64,000 nt of DNA, from contig OZ038423.1 in NCBI GenBank assembly GCA_964036155.1, positions 16,135,249 through 16,199,248 of the forward strand, written 5' to 3'. The stretch comes from Diploscapter coronatus (lineage: Eukaryota > Nematoda > Chromadorea > Rhabditida > Rhabditidae). Under the pieces are notes generated by a model that saw only the letters and a program-made list of their open reading frames with translations, was not told the DNA's origin and made no database searches. Positions 10,270 through 23,515 of the stretch are shown here, piece after piece. The position numbers were made by a program, and so were the translations under genes. Position 1 is the first letter of the stretch. Each line of letters opens with the position of its first letter.

Positions 10270-13200
10270 TCAGTCGGAGTCATTCCAGTCCTTCTTTCTG
10301 AAATCGAAGACAATTAGTTGAGAGTTCTCTCAATTTTAACAAAAGGATAGCAGCTGTAGTAAATCGTTAGTTGAAGAAAAAACATAGGAAAATCCCTAAA
10401 GCGATCCATTTTATAGGCAAATGTTAAGGTTTGATGCGAAAATCTTCAAACTGCATGTCAATTCTCGCTCTATCACTTTGAAAATCATTGACTTTCTTTT
10501 TAGTAGTTGTAGAAGTTTAGATAAGGGAAACATCACCTAACATTGCTGTGAGAATTTTTGTCCCAAAGATAAACTACTGTTGGGTTGAAAACGAGATCGA
10601 ATGTAATTCATTATCATTTTATAGTATGGTAGAAAGGAGCTACCGTGCTCGTCGCTAGTATTCAGTACTGTAAAGGGCGCGCTACAACCCTAAAATCCCT
10701 GCTCCAATCAAAAATGAGAGTCTGGTTCCATTTCTCGTTTATCAAAAAGCGAAGAAAAGGAGACAACGCTCTCGTTTTTATTGAGGCAGGAATTTTAGGC
10801 TGGAGTGTGCCCTTTCAGCGCCGAATACTAACGTCGAATACGATAGTTTGTCAATGCATATTTGCAAAAGTCTCAGGTCCCCATTTCTTTCATTTGTGTA
10901 ATCTCAGCGATACTTTTCGTTTCGAAATTGAGCATACTTGATCGGAAATTTGTTCATCTTTTTTCAATAATAACAAACATTCTCACGCCATTTCGACAAC
11001 CTGTAAATGACGGAATAACGAAATGCAAAATGCCAAAATAACGTAATGTCGTATCAGAGAACGTGAGTAGGGAGAAATAGCGAGAAAAGATCATTGCGTC
11101 ACTTCATCATTCGTCATTTGCAAAGTGCCACTCTCCCATAGCACACTGAAGCAAACAGAGCTTGACACACTCGTATTGTAGGTGCGCGGTGAACAAATTG
11201 TTCGCATGCAGTGTGCAAGTTAACGTCAATTTGTGCGGAACCAATGCTCCTCTCTCTCCTCCCCCAACTCTTTTCTCACTCTTTTATCGGTCAAATCCTG
11301 TTTTACTAGTGTTTGCTTCAGTGTGATAATCTTGCATGTCTTATTTAGATAGATACCTTGAGGAGGTGGGAGCGACTTCGGATGACTTGGTGGCCGTAGA
11401 CGGCAGAGGAGAGGGACTGCGGCGACGGCCCGACTGACGGCGGTCTCCACGATGGTCTCTGTCACGCGAACGAGATCTCTGAAACAAGTTTTCACTGAAT
11501 TAGTTAGAGGCCAAATGAATTTTCGGATTTGATAGTCATGAGGAAATTTGGTACGAGTATGATTGGCGAGGTTAACCGGAGCGAAATGCTCTTTAGATCT
11601 ACGAAAATGGCTCGGTGAATTAAAGTTACGCTATTTTTGCGTTACGAATTTTTTTCCGAAGACGCTTTCTACTTATTCGGTCAGTCGTTTCTCATCACGT
11701 TTCAATAAGATACAGGATTTGAATTTTATCGTTCGCAAAGCTTTCAGTTTTCCACAGCTTCAGTGCAAGATTTCATTATTCAACTGCGTTGTGTGTAGGA
11801 TACTGTGCTTTGCGATAGAAAAGTCATCGTTTTTCGCCAATTCTTAATTCGAGAAAATTTGTTCAATAGATTTGTGCATATGTTATGGAAAACGGAGAAA
11901 CACGTGGTAGGTAAATCGATATCGTAGCTTCGAAATCCGGTTGAGAATTTCATAAGCAAACCTTTGTTTCCGAGATACAGGGATTCTGATATCCAAAAAT
12001 CATGATTTTGAGGGTTTCGAGGGAAGTACCCACCCAACTACAAAGTTTGAGTCAAAAATTCAAAACATATTATTACAAAAAACACTTTCCATGATTATTA
12101 ATTAAGAACCCTGCTAGATGGGTCGGAGAAAGTGACCGAAAGTTTACAACGCATAATTTGAATGTTAATTTTTAAATACTGGCATTCCTAATTAGTCCAA
12201 AGGTTCTTTTTTTTCTTAGGAAAAGCGTATTATGTGTTTTGGTAGCACTAAAATTAACTAGTTTTCAGTCTTCTTATCGGTGAAAATTGAGTTCTGAGAC
12301 AGTATTGCGTTTTCCCGATTAAGACTAAAGAGGAATTTTTGATAAAGTCTATTCTCAAATTTAATTATTTTTCTAGGTGAAAAATCAGATAATTTTCACT
12401 GACTTGGCCATTAATCAAACTCTAAAAACAACAAAAAAAACATGAAAATTCAGTGCATAGACAATATAAATTACTAATTGCGAAGGCTAATTAGAAATGT
12501 TCTTACCTCCCTTCTCCTATCCCTTCCTCGGTCGCGACTGGGGCTTCTGGTTCTGCGTCTTTCCGAACGACGTCTTTCAGGACTGCGGCTGCGTCTGGAA
12601 GGACAAGTTTATATCTTCGAGAAACAAGTCAAATTTTTCCACCTGTTGTTGCGTTCAACGGACGATCGGCGTCTTTCTGCACTGCGACTGCGACTTCTTC
12701 TGAAAATGCAGATTTATTCTCTTCCCCTTCATAAACCATAAATTTTGCCTGGTATTACGCTCAACAGGAGAGCGACGTTTTTCCGGACTTGCAGATTTCT
12801 CCCTGCTGCGTCTGCAATTTTCATTCAACTATCACCGTTCATCCATCAAACAGAATACCTCGATTCCCTTCTGCTGTCTCTTCGCTTTCTGCCAGGAGAG
12901 GGCGATTTCTCTTTGCTCGAGCTGCGTCTGAGAATGACCACTTGAGACTTTTTCAAACAAGAAAAAGAAAATTAACGATCAATAAAAATTACCTGGCCTT
13001 CTTCTTGTCAGGAGCCGGTGAGTGGTTTTTATGAGTGCGCTTTGTGTCGCGTTCTCTCGACACAGATCGCGAATGCGAGCGAGACTTGGACCTGGATAAT
13101 AGAAGGTTTTCAATGAATAGTAAAACAATCTCACTTCTTTCTAGCTGTTCTGTCCTCCCTCTCTTTGCTCTTCGATTTCGATCTGGACCGTCTGTGCTTC

Positions 13201-16200
13201 TCCTTTTTCGCTTCACCCTTGTCCTTTTCCTCAGCCTGTCTCAGACGTCGGATTTCCTCTTCCAGTTCGCGTTCTCTCTGCTCACTCTCCTTCTGAAATT
13301 TAGCCAATGAGTATTATTATTTTCAGATTTCAGAGCTTAAGGAGTTAAAAGAAATTATGTGATACATCATTATTGAAACATTTATTTCGAAATTCGAATA
13401 TAACTTTGCATATTAAAAATCACTTTTCAATTGTTTATAGCTTTGGTAAAATACAAATTTCCTACCTTCAGTTTCTGTCTCATCTCTTCCTCCAACTGGC
13501 GTCTTTCCTCATTCCGTTTCTTTTTCTCTTCTTCGTCCTTCGACTTCTTATCCTTTTCATCTTCCAGTTTCTCTTTCTCCTTCGTCTTCGACATGTGTTC
13601 GTGGAAGTGCTTCTGGGCCTGAAAATTGGTTTTTCGGAAATATTTAACTATCTTCAACCTGAGCTTCAGCAGCCAGAGGATCTTCATCGTCGCTTTCGGC
13701 CTCCGAACCAGAACGAGAATAGGAGCGTCTGGCCTCGGGAGATTTCTCGCGCTAAAATATTGAATTAGCAAGAATATAATGTTTGGGAGTTGTTAAATCA
13801 AATTCCAGCAAAAAATTAGCGTGAGATACCGGGACGTTTACCGCGTGGTAAAGCATGTTAAAGCCGCGCAAAACGCCTAACATCGCCGAAGACTAATCAA
13901 CGGTTTTTAGCAGTTTTTAACAATACTGAGCGGTTGTTTTACCGTCTGGTTAACGCGTTCCAGTACCGCACGGTACCTTTTCCGTAGAGATTTCTTATTT
14001 CACTTTTCAAAGTCATAGTAGAAACTTGCAATTTTTTTTTGTAAGATATTCATTTTCAAATTCCCCACCCCTTCGTTGACGAACTGAATTGCAGCCTCGA
14101 GCTGCTCTCCCTCCTGCTTGGCCGCTGCAATCGCTTCTTCTTCAGCAACTTTGCGCTCTGCTTCTAGTTCCTCCTGCGATTTCTGCAATCAATTCATTTC
14201 ACTTCGTTTTCTTCCATGAACCTCCTCTAACCTTCATGGGTCGAACAACATCAACGCCCAGTGCTTCCCTCTTCTTCTGCAGCTCTTCCAGAGTCATAAC
14301 TCGTTCCTGCAAATAATAGTTTCTATTCCCTACAAGTAGTGCCAAGAGTATAGCTCAACTTATTGATCAATATTCGATTGCATCTATTCGAATGATTGAT
14401 TTAACGTATTTCTTCGCAACTTTAAAAAGTCAACCTCAAACTTCATCTATTCGGTTTTTTTTTATAAAAAAAAAATGTCGCATAAATTATGTGGCAAAAG
14501 TATTTTGATGTTATAATTGTATATATATAATTCGTGGAAGCATAACATGGTTCACTGTATATTCATAAATTTAACCTGCTCTCTTCTCCAGTGCGGCGGA
14601 GTGGTACTTCTGTCGGACCTCATGAATCTCATCACGCCGCGGCCCTTCACTTTGACTCTTGGCATTCCATCAGCCTGAATATTTTCTTTGAAAAAAGATA
14701 AATTTCGTAGAGTATAAGGAGAAATTTGTGGTGAAGCGTATTTGGAGAAATAGAATTAGAGACGGGCAAAAATTTGGACACGCTGCGCGATTTCGAATCG
14801 ATCAATCGCGAAGTTAAGTTTGGTCGTTTAAAATGAAACCTTCAACATTCTGGAGCTTGCTATCTTCTACAAGAACGTATAATTTTAAGCGAATTGGATC
14901 TGCGTTAATTTTAAAAATGATATGTGGGTTCAAACTGTTCACCACTACCGTATCTGGACGAATCCATCTATTTACAACAAAAAAAAGAAAAACATACCTC
15001 CTGCTGCTCGTTGCGTCTGTCTGCTCTGCTCCCTCTTTCATCTCTCCTGTCCCTTCCCCTGTCCTCATCTCTCCTTCCTCCTCTATCTCCACGATCTCCG
15101 CGGCTCCTGCTTCGACTTCTTCTGTCTCTGCTGCGTCTTCTGCCCGAGCGACCTCTGTCCGCACTGCGGCTGCGACGCTCAAATTGAATTATTGTTTACA
15201 AAATGTTTGGTTGATCAGAAAGTTCTTCCACATGTATGTAATGTTGTCATTTTCATTAGTTCGATAATGATTCAGAACAAATTTGATAAAACTCTTCCTG
15301 ATTCCAATATCATCAAACATAATATTTTTGAAAATTTTCAGTCGGATTCAATCAAAATACGCGGATGAAACTTTCAGGAATACAAGTACGACCTATAATA
15401 GAACTTCTTGATCTTCTAATGGTTTCAAATAATTCATAGAAGGAGAATTCAGTTTTCTAGTCATGTGGAAACTACTAACCCTTCTCTCCTTGCTTCTGTC
15501 CCTGTCGCGTCTTCTGTCAGAATCCTTCTTATCGTCTCCCTTCTTCTTTTTGTCTTCCGGAGTTCTGGAACGACGCATCAGGAATGCATGCTGGTTTTTG
15601 GGCTCAGGAGGCAGATCTTCCGGTTTGACAGTGGAGACCTGGAATGGAAGGAATGGCTATTGGATTATTGTCTACAGACCTAGGAAGCGCTTAAGTCAAA
15701 ATGCTCCGCAGAAAATTCTTGCGAACCCCCCTATTTACCAATCTTCTATAGAAAAAATGCAAGAAAATCTGTCCAAGAGAACACCGTCGAGTGCCATGGA
15801 AAATTACGCAAACTCGCGGTTAGGATCCCTCAAAATAGTCGAAGATAAAAAATCACTCGAGATTGCCAAAGTAGGGTAAAAAGGGTGCGGAAATCCGCAG
15901 AAAATTAATAAAAACAGTTCACTCTTTTGTCTTGAGGAAACTCGAAATATTGATTTGTGAAAAAATATGATTTAGTGGATCACTATTTGTGGCACTCACA
16001 ATGAATTGCTTGGCAAAAAAAGTTCCGCCAATTACAAACTGCCCTTTCTCTACTTCGAGAGAAAAATGTTGGTATCCAAATTTCTGTTGTACATGAACTG
16101 CACGTTTTGCATGACTCACCACGAATGGGTCTTCAGGCACTTTTTCCTTGTTCTTTTCATTCTCTTCATCCGAGTCAGAGGACGAACTCGACTCGCTCGA

Positions 16201-17360
16201 GGACTGCTTTCTTTTCTTCTTGCGTTTCTCCGTTTCGCTGCAATTTTTAAACTCATCTCATCTGTACATGCATTGAATATTCTTGGCGTGTTTAGAAAAA
16301 AAAGAACATGACATACTGACATGTGAAACGGGTTAAAAAGGGTAAAGAATTGGATTATTTTCATTTTTACATAAGTACTTTTCAAGTCATTTCTAACCTG
16401 TCGCTGCTCGGCTCTCTTTTCTTCTTCTTTCTGACAAGCTCTCCACAATTGATGACTATCACATCAGCCAGAGGGCGACTTTTCCCGTCAGTCTGAAAAG
16501 AATGCACCCATCAAATTGGCCTTTCAAGAAAAATCCTACCTTGAGATGCTCGATCTGCGAAACGACTTCACTACCCGAAACGACCTAAATTGTTCCTAGT
16601 TTCTTTTTCTGTTCGACTGAAGTTCGATCTTACCCGTCCGAAAACGCAGTGCTTGCCGTTCAAATGCGGAGCAGGCTTTGTGGTGATAAAGAACTGGGAG
16701 CCTACAAACTAACATTGAATCATAAATGAAAACACGCAAATGGAAAATATTGTTGTATGCAATGAGAAAATGTTGTGTTTTCTGCAAAACCATTATTGTT
16801 ATTGCGAATTTGTCCCTACCGTTCGTGTTGGGACCCTTGTTGGCCATGGAGAGCAGGAATGGCGAATCGTGTTTGGCGATGAAGTCCTCGTCGTCGAACA
16901 TGCCCTCGTAAATCGACTCGCCTCCAGTGCCGTTGCCCGCCGTGAAATCGCCTCCCTAAAAATGGAAATTCGACTTTGAAAGCAAAACTTTACGAAATGA
17001 ATAATCTGAAGCGCATATTCATCAAAATATACATTTTAAAATCTACCCTAAATATCATTTTAAGTGACCCAATTACAACGTAATAAATGAATCACGATGT
17101 TTATTATGATTGGAGGAAAATCGAGCTGGCGAAAAACTAACCTGAATCATAAAATCCTTGATGACCCGATGAAATCCGCATCCTTTGTAGTGCAGAGGCT
17201 TGCCCGACTGTTTTCCGATGCCTGCCGTGCCCGTGCACAGTTGCAAGAAGTTCTCCGTGGTCTTCGGGGCCAAATCGTCGAACAACTCGAACACGACTCG
17301 GCCCGCGTCCCTGCCGTCGATTGTCACGTCGAAGAACGTTCTGCGACGGTCCTTCGCCAT
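10270..17360 (-). CDS. SR-type cyclophilin, PPIG/NKTR class peptidyl-prolyl isomerase
   Basis: Twenty-one exons rebuild a 745-residue protein: 17360-17142, 16955-16820, 16701-16634, 16584-16540, 16492-16398, 16237-16120, 15638-15480, 15177-14998, 14674-14576, 14306-14232, 14182-14069, 13751-13659, 13618-13466, 13292-13135, 13091-12993, 12927-12859, 12811-12749, 12699-12643, 12594-12507, 11478-11357, 10297-10270. Residues 1-170 are a cyclophilin domain with the catalytic [15 protein letters not shown] segment (R65, F70, Q73). The drug-contact Trp is His131 within [10 protein letters not shown], as in human PPIG, so cyclosporin binding may be weak. The rest is an arginine/serine-rich, Lys/Glu-rich region typical of nuclear cyclophilins that bind the splicing machinery. 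C. elegans cyn-8 is the likely counterpart, not proven. Intron 17 has a GC donor (12748-12747). Introns 19 and 20 are each about 1 kb; the last carries a foldback element. Confidence 0.9.
10644..10846. mobile_element. Foldback element, copy 1 (terminal arms about 75 bp)
   Basis: The left end (CGTGCTCGTCGCTAGTATTC...) and the reverse complement of the right end (CTATCGTATTCGACGTTAGT...) align over about 75 bp, through CTGAAAGGGC, CCTAAAATTCCTG and AACGAGAG words. The same element occurs in opposite orientation at 17606-17807. It is non-coding and lies in the last intron of the cyclophilin gene. Confidence 0.75.
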
Positions 17361-17605
17361 CTGAAACAAAGAGTACAGTAATCCGCTAGTGCAGATAATA
17401 AAATCAGTAGATATTTTCGCTAGGTAAATCAACCAAAATTTTCATCAAATTCAAAAACTCAATAACGGGTATTTTTATTCCAAAAAAACATAAAATTCGG
17501 TAAACATCTCCATTTCAACAATTCATAACAAAATGGAGAGAATAGATAAAACAATGAGCTCGAATTTCCATGATTCTCTCAAAGATACAAGAAAAATACA
17601 ACGAA

Positions 17606-17807
17606 TATCGTACTCGCTGTTGGTATTCGGCGCTGAAAGGACACACTCCACCCTAAAATTCCTGCTCCAATAAAAACGAGAGCGTTGTCTCCTTTTCTTC
17701 TCTTTTTGATAAACGAGAAATGGAATCAGACTCGCATTTTCGATTGGAGCAGGAGTTCTAGAGTTGGAGCGCGCTCATTTCAGCGCTGAATACTAGCGTC
17801 GAGCACG
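17606..17807. mobile_element. Foldback element, copy 2
   Basis: Matches the reverse complement of the element at 10644-10846 along its whole length, including the internal GAAGAAAAGGAGACAACGCT-type core, with scattered substitutions. It lies about 250 bp upstream of the cyclophilin start codon, in the spacer between this gene and the ThrRS gene. The rest of that spacer (17361-18290) is AT-rich and shows no gene. Confidence 0.75.
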
Positions 17808-18290
17808 AAAGTTTCTAGGAAAAAGAAACAGAATCAGGAAGGCTCACAAAACACCGCGATAAATAGCTGTTTGACTATGAATGAATTTTTGTCGCACACA
17901 CTTTCAGAAGAAATCGATTAGAACGGAAAGAAATGAAGTGTGAGCTATAGACAATTAAAAAAACAAATCGTTGAATCATAAACTTATTTCAAAAATCTAT
18001 CCTTTCAAAATCATTTTTACAATTTTAGAAATTGAAAAATGGTAAAAAAATAAAGTTCGGCATACTAGCCATAATAGAATTTAAAAATTCTGAAGTGATC
18101 GATCTTCGAAATAAATTTTCAATTCAATGATCAGAAAAAAAACACATTGCTAAAAATCCCCAGAGAATAGATACTGAATTTTTATAAAAATGAAATTATT
18201 TTTTACGACAAGAGATAAATAAAAAATAAAAAAAAAGCTTGGAATTTCACCTGGGAAAAGAGGAAAACTCATTCAAGGATTGTGACTTCT

Positions 18291-21200
18291 CTAAGCAGAG
18301 AACTCCTCTGCACTCTCGGTGTCCTTGGTGTACTCGTCACAGAAGCGACGGAATTTCGCAATCAGATCGTCCACGTTCACTTCGCCACGGACCTGAAATT
18401 GAGAAATTCTATTTTTTCTAAGTAAAGCAATGAAATGTAGCGACTGTTAATTGTGATGAATGTTAATGCTCGAAATCTCGTTTACTTATCTTATTTGAAT
18501 ATTTTAACAGTCGAGGTTTCTGAATAGTTGATATTCGTGAATTAAAAAGTCAATTTTCGATTATCTCTAATCAAGGACAAGTATTATGTTGGTCAAATTA
18601 CCTGAAAAGTCGTTTGTTAAAGCGTCATTACGAGCAAAATATTCCCTGCGTCTCTTTCAACAAACGATCTTTCAGTTCATTTGACCTAGAAGATAAGATA
18701 AGTTCTAACTGACCGCATTGTCTCTCGTGCGCACATTGACGGTGCCGTTCTTCATTTCCTGAGCACCGATCACGAGGATGAAGTTGAACTGATCCAGCTG
18801 GGCATTGCGGATCTAAAATGGAAAATTACAACTGATGTATTTTGTGTGATTCGTAAATTAAAAAATTCTGCAATAAGAAATGAAAAAAAATCAGAAAAGA
18901 GATGAAAGATAAGGAAATATTCGAATATGGAGATTTTGAGTTTTCCCTTTGTGCCCAAGTCATAGATTTTCATTTCAGTTGCAAACATTTTAAACTATTC
19001 CAACCTGTTTGTTCATCGTGTCAGGGGAATCCTCGTCATATTCGACCTCAAATCCAGCCGCGTAGATCTTGTTCTTCACAGCCCTGGCGTATTCAGAAGC
19101 AGACTCGTGAACCGTAATGATCTTAGCCTTAAATTAGAAATTTTGTTCACTTTGTCCGAAAAAGAACAATTGACCTGTCTGGGCGAGAGCCAGAAGGGCC
19201 ATTTTCCGGCGAAGTTCTCCACGAGAATGGCAGTCATTCGTTCGATCGAGCCGAGCACGGCTCTGTGGATCATAACGGGGCGCTGTGCGACCTGATTGTG
19301 GCTGAAATTCATGTTTTATGCACAACACTAATTCATATTTCTTCGCAGTAATTTTGATAAATGCAGAATAGGAAAAGATAGAAAGGAGAAGAGACGAAGA
19401 CGGAAGAGATGGGTAAATTACACTAGGTAAAGATGCAAAGAAGAGTAAATAGCGTTATTTTTGACTATGAATAAACATGAGTGTATAGAAAATGAGTCCT
19501 AAAATTCTAGAAAATAGTAATTTTAAAATAACTTACTCGAGATATTTGAGATCGAATCGGACGGGTAACTGGAAGTCGAGTTGGATCGTGGCGCACTGGT
19601 GATTGCGTCTGAGGGCGTCTTGAATCGTGATGTCGATCTGAATAATGCACCTTTCTATCAAGAAAAGAACGCAAGCAAAATTCCATTTTGATTTTAGAGC
19701 ATCATTCGGAAGTAGACGAGATGCTTGAATATTTTTCTTCTACTTCGAAAAATTAAGAATAATAACGTTTTTAAAGGTGTCTTTCAATCAAAAAATAAAG
19801 GTGTGTTCATTTGAACTTTTCCATTAGTGCTATAGTAAAATTTGACCAAACAGTTTGGCAGTGTCAAAATTCTGTCCATCTGATTCATTCTCCAACCTTA
19901 GGTCCATAGAAGGCGCCATCTCCATGGTTAAATTCCCACTTCTTTCCACTAGCATTGAGTGCGTCCTCCAGCTGCTTTTCAGCCATATCCCACACTTCCA
20001 CTTCCCCAAGGAATCCCTCAGGACGGGTCGACAGGTTCATTTTGAACGAGAAGCCGAACACCTTCTCGTAGCAATACTCCAGGAAATCGATCGCTCCCTA
20101 AAATTCGCCTTCCAAAATGTTCTTCTTATCGTTCAACATTTCAAATACCTTCATCTCAGCAGCGACCTGATCGATGCGACAGAAAATGTGAGCATCGTCC
20201 TGCTGGAATCGGCGGACTCGCGTCAGACCCGTCAGGGCACCTGAGGCCTCGTTTCTGAAAATTAAGACTTCCAGATAAAAGCTGAAATTCGAGCATTCCC
20301 TTTTCGAAATTATGTTTCATTTTCCTCATACATCATTCCAATTTCTTGGAGCATTAGTGACTTTCGAAGAACGATGCTGATAAATACGAACAGGTTAATG
20401 AACTTTCCAAATGAGTGCTGCGTGAAATGCATTATTGTTTTAGGAAAAAGGCAATTGCTCTTTCATTCCTCTATCTCAGTTTGCACGGCAAAATATAATT
20501 TATTGCTTACCTGTGAAGGACTCCAAAGTCGGCATATCTGAGGGGCATCTCCTTGTGCGTTCTGGGACGAGAGTCGAACATAATGCAGTGACCCGGGCAG
20601 TTCATCGGCTTCAGAGCGAACTCCTCCTTCTCGCATTCGAATCTGCAATTTTTTAATTTGATGAAAATTGTGACTTATCATTTTTCTCGTAGAAATTCAT
20701 GGCTTTATCATATATCAGCATGTGAAGAAGAGAGACGTAGGAAACAGTTCATGGATTTGGGTGAGGGAATTTTCAACCTTCTCCCAAGTTCGCTTCAAAT
20801 ATGATGCCTACCTGAACATGTTTTCAGCATAATGCTGCCAGTGACCGGACGTCTCCCAGAGCTTCTTGTTGTAAATGTTCGGAGTAATCACTTCCGTGAA
20901 TCCACTAAAATAACGACGTTGTCATTTGATTACAAAGATTTCTATCCTACCGCTTCCTGTACTCCTTCTTGATGAAATCGAGTAATTTAGAGTAAATGTG
21001 AGCTCCTTTGGGGTACCAGAAGCAAGAGCCTGGAGACATGTGGTGGAAGAAGAACAACTCCTGGTTCACACCGATCTTCCTGTGGTCGCGCTTCGCCGCT
21101 TCCTCCTGAAATGCAAGAATTCAGCTTGAAAATAAACAATGGAAGGAAACATCTTTTTTGTCGAAGAAAATTGAATATTTTTCGCAAGAAAAGCTAATGG

Positions 21201-23389
21201 TATTCGTTCTTTTTAACTCGGGAAAAGCTTCTGTAGACCAGGGGCGAGCGGTTTTGCAAATTTTGATTTTCGCTTACCGAACATTTTCTCTAAAAGCTCG
21301 CTGCGCGTTTTCGTTAAAAACGTGTTTATACCGCTCGTCCCTGCTGTAGACGATGCTTATTTCATTCACCCGCTTCTGAACTATATTCTAAGAACACTGT
21401 GGCATATAAACTACTATTCAAGTCAAAACATTCGAGATGAATAGCCCATTATGAATGCCTTCGTCTCTATAATTTTGCACAAGTCCTGGACGCCTTGCAT
21501 ATTTCAGCATTTCAACTTCATTCACAATTATGAAGTCGGCGCGAAAACTGTGTGCGTTCAAATATTTCCACTTTTAGAAGTCTGTTCAGGTACAAAAATG
21601 TGTAATCTGAAAAAGACCTGGAATTTCTGCCATTCCTTGAGCTGTTTGGGATCGGGGAAGGAGATTCCATAGACACGCTGCAGGGACTCGGCGTTCGCGT
21701 TGCCTTCCCAATACGAAGAGGACGACTTCGTCACTTGTATCGCCTGAACAACTCATAAATTGTCTTTGTTGGTTAATAAAGCTCAACAGCAACTCAAGTT
21801 CTAAACAGGCCAATTTGTAAAGTTGGATGTGATATCTTTGGCATTGTTTGGTTGATGAGTCGATGAACTCTCCAAAAATCGCATTATTATTATATTTCTT
21901 GCTTACCTTGATCTTGCCCGTGTGTCTAACATGAGGCCCTCTGCAGAGATCGATAAGTGGTCCGCAGCGATAGACCGTCGTTGTGGGAGTCTTGACCTTC
22001 TCATTCAGAATCCGCACTTTGAACTTGTTGTACTTGAACATCTCCAGCAGGTCCTCTTTCGACACTTCCAATCGCTCAAATGGCTGCTTGTCCTGCAATC
22101 TCATGCACTTAATAAATTGCTTTGGGATTCTCAATTTACCTTGACAGCACACTTCACGATCTGATCAATCTTGGAGAAGTCGTCCGGACTGATGGTCTTA
22201 TCCTGAACAATATCAGTTTACAGATTAAGGATATTCAGTATAAAAACGAAACATGGAATCATTTCATTCGCCAACTTTTAATTAGTGAGTTTTCAGCAAA
22301 AATGCCAACCTCGTGCCACATATCATAGTAGAATCCCTCGGAAATGGGCGGTCCATAGCAGAGATGTCCTCCGCAGAAACGCTCCATCGCCTCTCCCAGG
22401 ATGTGGGCAGAACTGTGCCAGAACACCTGAAGTCGTCACCTTTCATAAAATTCATGAATAAACTCGAGAATGTTACCGCTTTAGCCTCGTCATCGTCGAA
22501 TTTCAGGATTTGCAGACTGGCATCTCCCTCGAATGGACGATCCAGATCCCACACCTGCAAATTAAGAAAAATGTCTTTTAAGAAGAAAGATAGCACAAGT
22601 CTGAGTCGATGTAAAATAATGGAAAGACTATCGATTTTTGTCGTGAATTTGCAAAGACAAGTGGTTGAGAATAAAAATCGATCATTATCTTCTTTGTAGA
22701 CTTAGTCATTTTCCAATCATAATCAGACTTGCAACCATTTTTTTCTTCGAAAATTGTCAACTATAACCGAAGTTGCGGTTATTTATTTGCAAGTTTGATC
22801 ACGATCATATTCATGAAATTGCACATTTTAAACGCAAATTAAGACAACGAATTGAAAAAATCGAGATATTTCTTCAAAACATATGTCAAGAAGTTGGGAA
22901 TAAGTCTCACCTCTCCATTGACTTTGGAGATGACGGCCGTATCAGCGAGTCCCTTGGAAATCCTCTCGGCGATTTCCAGAGGCGTGGTGCGCCAGGCCTT
23001 GCCCTCGTGCACCTTTCCATCTGGCAGGGTGATTTTGATGGGGGTTGGCTCCTACATTTCTCATTTTTCTCAGCTGAATTTCAATTTGTCCAACCCTAGC
23101 AGCGATATCAGCCTTGTATTTAACCATGAGTCTGTCCCACAGGTTGATCCTCTCCTGGATGAACTGCGGCCAGGGCTGCATGTCGATCGGGGTCATCGAC
23201 ACTTTTTCCTGAAAAACTTGATGAAATTAACCCCGAGTTTGAAACAATGGATAAAGGATAAACAGAAAGCTGAATTTATTCAGATTTTCGCGTCTCAATC
23301 TAGATTCCTCAAGCTAGCTTCACTAAACCGTGAATTAGATAAATTCCAACCTCCTTGCCCAGATTCTCCTTGACGGATTCGTCAGCCAT
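18291..23389 (-). CDS. tars-1: Threonyl-tRNA synthetase
   Basis: Eighteen GT-AG exons encode 700 residues from ATG at 23389: 23389-23351, 23208-23095, 23051-22911, 22554-22477, 22426-22310, 22202-22140, 22092-21907, 21743-21618, 21105-20951, 20904-20812, 20642-20511, 20254-20149, 20097-19897, 19637-19537, 19301-19175, 19127-19005, 18812-18714, 18392-18291. It charges tRNA-Thr in the cytosol. The order is TGS domain, SAD editing domain ([11 protein letters not shown], and [15 protein letters not shown]), class II catalytic core and anticodon-binding domain. The zinc and active-site elements are visible: MNCPGHC, motif 2 around [11 protein letters not shown], and [16 protein letters not shown]. 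Length matches the eukaryotic family. Upstream of the ATG the frame stays open and resembles a mitochondrial presequence (see 23390-23515). The gene is divergent from smc-4 across a palindrome. Confidence 0.95.
21231..21351. repeat. Small inverted-repeat element in a tars-1 intron
   Basis: GTAGACCAGGGGCGAGCGGT at the left pairs with ACCGCTCGTCCCTGCTGTAGAC at the right, enclosing about 80 bp. It sits in the 512-bp intron between exons 8 and 9. A fragment resembling its right half (ACGTGTTAATACCGCTCATCC) recurs near 53935 in a gart intron, so it is a dispersed family. Confidence 0.6.
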
Positions 23390-23515
23390 GTTTGTCTTCT
23401 CGGAGCTATAGAATCGCGGAAACAGCTGTCCTTGGCAAGAACGCTTCAAAGACGACTGGCTGAAGTGTAAAAGTGGTGGAGTTTTGAGTGACTTATAAAC
23501 TCTGCATGCAATCAA
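23390..23515 (-). other. In-frame presequence-like extension upstream of the tars-1 ATG
   Basis: The frame of the first tars-1 exon stays open for at least 42 codons upstream. It is rich in Arg, Lys, Ser and hydrophobics with no acidic residue until just before the ATG, and ends PRFYSSEKTN, which resembles a mitochondrial R-3 cleavage site (R-F-Y before S-S). No AUG exists in this stretch (a TAA precedes it), so translation would need a non-AUG codon such as TTG at 23515 or an upstream exon spliced in, for instance at the AG ending at 23503. C. elegans makes cytosolic and mitochondrial ThrRS from one gene by family precedent; here it is inference. Confidence 0.5.

Noticed and set aside
13780..13985. 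Possible inverted repeat in a cyclophilin intron (TTACCGCG and GGTACC words)
   Set aside because: Pairing is weak and scattered; kept out of the element list.
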